DNA of 7,086 bases from Acidobacteriota bacterium (lineage in GTDB: Bacteria; Acidobacteriota; Terriglobia; UBA7540). Positions 5,362 through 7,086 of this stretch are shown piece by piece. The stretch covers positions 1-7,086 of the forward strand of contig JAJYJL010000414.1 of the NCBI GenBank assembly GCA_021789565.1, read 5' to 3'. The notes below the pieces were generated by a model. The model was not told the DNA's origin. It saw only the letters and a list, made by a program, of their open reading frames with translations, and did not search any database. Position 1 is the first letter of the stretch. Every line of letters begins with the position of its first letter. A program made the translations under genes and the position numbers.

Positions 5362-6834
5362 TCACAATTTCAAGCTTGCCCAGAGCTTGTCCACTTTGCT
5401 CCTGGTTTCTGCGTCCATGACGATTTCATCCGGCCAGGGCCGCGTGAAGCCTTCACTCGGCCATTTCGTCGTGGCGTCAACGCCCATCTTCGAGCCGAAA
5501 TTCGGCAGGCGCGAGGCATGCTCAAGCTGGTCCACCGGCCCCAGTACAAACTGGATGTCGCGCTCCGGATCGATATGGTTAAAAGCCTTCCACGCCACCT
5601 CGCTCGGGTTGTGAACGTCAACGTCATGGTCCACCACCACGATGCATTTTGAGAACATGGCGCCCGGCAATCCCCAGATGGCGTTCATCACCTTGCGCGC
5701 GTGCCCGGGATAGCTCTTGCGAATGGAAACAATGATCAGGTTGTGAAATACGCCTTCGGGCGGCATGTGCATATCAACGACTTCCGGCATCTGCTGGCGC
5801 AACAGAGGCAGGAAGACTCGCTCGACGGCAAAGCCCATCCAGTAATCTTCCATCGGCGGAGGACCGACAATCGTGGAAACATAAATCGGGTCTTTGCGCC
5901 GCGTGATGCAGGTCAGGTGGAACGCCGGGAAATTGTCCGCCAGCGAATAGTAGCCGGTGTGGTCGCCAAACGGCCCTTCCACGCGAATGTCATCAAGATC
6001 AACGTACCCTTCCAGCACGATCTCTGCGTTGGCGGGAACTTCCAGATCCACCGTTTCACAGCGCACCAGTTCCACCGGCTTCTGCCGCAGGAAACCCGCA
6101 AACAGGAACTCGTCCAGATCTTCCGGCAGCGGCATGATGCCCGCCAGCATCGTCACCGGATCAGCACCGATCGCTACGGCCACATCCATGCGGCGGCCTT
6201 TGCCCTGGCGCTCCAGCCAGCGGAAGTGTTCCGCGCCGGTCTTGTGGATCTGCCAGTGCATGCCGGTGGTCCGCTCGTCAAAAACCTGCATGCGGTAGCA
6301 GCCCACGTTGCGCCGGCCGCTTTTGGGGCTGCGCGTCACCACCATCGGCCAGGTGATGAACCGCCCGCCGTCCTGCGGCCAGCACTGCATCACGGGCAAA
6401 TCGGCAAGCGACACACTATCGCGCTGGATAACTTCCTTGACGGGGCCGCTCTTGACGGTCTTGGGGAAAAACGAGCCGAGTTCTGCCACCTTCGGCAGCA
6501 TTCGCACCTTGTCCAGCAGGCCTTCGGGCGGCTTCATTGCCAGCAGGTCTTCAATGCGCTTCGCCACGTCATCGAGCGAGGAAACGTCGAGCGCCAGTTC
6601 CAGCCGCCGTTTTGTGCCCAGCGTGTTGATCAGCAGCGGAACGGAATAGGCCTTACCGTCTTTTGCCGACCGCGGCTTTTCAAACAGCAGAGCCGGGCCG
6701 GAAGCTTTGGACACGCGGTCGGTGATCTCGGTGATTTCGAGGTCTACGTCAACCTCAACACCAATCCGCCTCAGTTCTTTTTCCCGCTCCAGCCGGCTGA
6801 TAAATTCTCTCAGGTCGTTGTAGGCCACAGGCAT
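5362..6834 (-). CDS. UbiD-family prenylated-FMN-dependent decarboxylase, probably menaquinone biosynthesis
   Basis: The 490-residue length equals the family norm (E. coli UbiD is 497). UbiD enzymes decarboxylate aromatic or alpha,beta-unsaturated acids with a prenylated FMN made by UbiX. The N-terminal MPVAYNDLREFISRLE and ITEITDRVSKASGPALLFE (residues 34-52) are typical. The cofactor/metal region is RRNVGCYRMQV (174-184), with R181 as the conserved active-site Arg. VAVAIGADP (218-226), DLEVPANAEIVLEGY (263-277) and EGPFGDHTGYY (286-296), with acidic E286 and D291 at the catalytic positions, follow. MPPEGVFHNL, PGHARKVM and GSKMGVDATTKWP complete the fold. RTTGMHWQ and PPMEDYW recall the decarboxylases annotated for futalosine-pathway menaquinone synthesis; ubiquinone synthesis or another aromatic acid is the alternative. 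Start ATG 6834 fits the family N-terminus; a TTG at 6933 would add 33 unrelated residues. The ribosome site is poor (AAGG abuts the ATG). No ubiX is in the window. Confidence 0.93.
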   Translation of the reverse strand: MPVAYNDLREFISRLEREKELRRIGVEVDVDLEITEITDRVSKASGPALLFEKPRSAKDGKAYSVPLLINTLGTKRRLELALDVSSLDDVAKRIEDLLAMKPPEGLLDKVRMLPKVAELGSFFPKTVKSGPVKEVIQRDSVSLADLPVMQCWPQDGGRFITWPMVVTRSPKSGRRNVGCYRMQVFDERTTGMHWQIHKTGAEHFRWLERQGKGRRMDVAVAIGADPVTMLAGIMPLPEDLDEFLFAGFLRQKPVELVRCETVDLEVPANAEIVLEGYVDLDDIRVEGPFGDHTGYYSLADNFPAFHLTCITRRKDPIYVSTIVGPPPMEDYWMGFAVERVFLPLLRQQMPEVVDMHMPPEGVFHNLIIVSIRKSYPGHARKVMNAIWGLPGAMFSKCIVVVDHDVDVHNPSEVAWKAFNHIDPERDIQFVLGPVDQLEHASRLPNFGSKMGVDATTKWPSEGFTRPWPDEIVMDAETRSKVDKLWASLKL

Positions 6835-6884
6835 CCTTAGTGCTGAAAAAGTTGTAGAGGCGACTTCACGCCGCCACCCCCAAT

Positions 6885-6923
6885 AAAAAAACAGCGGACT
6901 TTGGCGTGATAAACCCGCCGCTG
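6885..6923 (-). terminator. Terminator-like hairpin with seven-T tail upstream of ubiD
   Basis: Read on the minus strand, CAGCGG (6923-6918) pairs with CCGCTG (6897-6892) across a 20-nt loop and is followed at once by seven T (6891-6885) and ATT. An alternative fold pairs GGCG with CGCC inside the loop. It could end a minus-strand transcript entering from the right of the window, or act as an attenuator if the ubiD transcript starts further upstream than the promoter proposed at 6906-6933. The 6-bp stem with a long loop is modest; the T tract is the best in the window. Confidence 0.4.
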
Positions 6924-6933
6924 CAAGTTTCAA
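6906..6933 (-). promoter_or_regulatory. Candidate sigma-70 promoter for the ubiD-family gene
   Basis: On the minus strand TTGAAA (6933-6928, five of six matches to TTGACA) is followed after 16 bp by TATCAC (6911-6906, four of six matches to TATAAT). Predicted initiation near 6899 would give a leader of about 65 nt before ATG 6834. The element overlaps the terminator-like hairpin, so a transcript from here would carry only the 3' arm and escape termination. This is a visual match only. Confidence 0.35.
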
Positions 6934-6970
6934 GAATTACAGATTGCGCCCGGCAAATCAAGGACGCAAA

Positions 6971-7086
6971 AGAACAGAGAAGTTCGACAGCCATGCCTAC
7001 GAGATGGCGGTTCATTGCACGCATTATGACACTTGCAGGATTCACAAGACGCTGCGCGTAGCTCCCGCAACGGAAGCCGGCAGTAG
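6971..7086 (+). pseudogene. C-terminal remnant of an IS1-like transposase, open at the window edge
   Basis: The frame starting at 6971 reads through KFDSHAYEMAVH and HYDTCRIHKTLRVAPATEAG up to the last base. This closely matches the tail of a widespread IS1-like DDE transposase group, remembered as KLENHAHAVALH...HYNFCRIHKTLRVTPAMEAG. The catalytic domain that should precede it is absent: in-frame codons run back only to a stop at 6884, and those before about 6971 show no transposase similarity, lying in the ubiD upstream region. The piece is therefore a 5'-truncated relic, with substitutions at usually conserved positions (D for N, T for F, A for T), and is not expected to make active transposase. 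It points away from ubiD and may continue to the right of the window. The exact left boundary and terminal inverted repeat are not identifiable. Family assignment is from memory of the motif; another DDE family is possible. Confidence 0.65.

Noticed and set aside
5701..6840. Long plus-strand open frame antisense to the ubiD-family gene
   Set aside because: It is a 379-codon frame lying opposite a gene with unambiguous UbiD motifs; its His/Arg/Gln-rich product is typical of an antisense shadow in GC-rich DNA.

Overview
The window is a moderately GC-rich bacterial chromosome segment made mostly of metabolic and envelope genes, with the remnant of an insertion sequence at its right edge. The organism cannot be named from sequence alone. 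Fused ribBA next to ribD, a UbiD decarboxylase of the type many bacteria use for menaquinone, a small exported protein and an IS1-like transposase tail would all suit an Acidobacteriota-like soil or sediment bacterium. That is an inference from overall resemblance.

Left part (1-1986, + strand): two riboflavin genes in an operon. The first is the 3' part of ribBA (DHBP synthase fused to GTP cyclohydrolase II), cut by the window edge. The second is ribD (deaminase/reductase), whose TTG start directly abuts the ribBA stop. Together they supply the ribulose-5-phosphate branch and the first three GTP-derived steps of riboflavin synthesis. Riboflavin synthase and lumazine synthase are not in the window.

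Middle part (1987-5276): an AT-richer spacer leads to a small secreted protein of unknown function (2188-2568, +). It converges on a SAM-dependent methyltransferase (minus strand), with a strong GC-rich hairpin and a 16-bp palindrome between the two. A roughly 430-bp divergent spacer with no convincing gene separates the methyltransferase from a polytopic GT-C-like membrane glycosyltransferase (+). The methyltransferase and glycosyltransferase could both act on cell-surface glycans or lipids, but they are divergent and not in one operon, so this link is weak.

Right part (5277-7086): a UbiD-family prenyl-FMN-dependent decarboxylase (minus strand) converges on the glycosyltransferase. Its upstream region holds a candidate promoter overlapping a terminator-like hairpin with a seven-T tail. 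Beyond it, at the window's right edge, is an N-terminally truncated transposase tail on the + strand.

I found no CRISPR array, defence island, phage module, tRNA or rRNA, and no convincing new multi-gene system. The items most worth a second look are the small secreted protein, the intergenic hairpin and palindrome, the unexplained divergent spacer and the transposase remnant.
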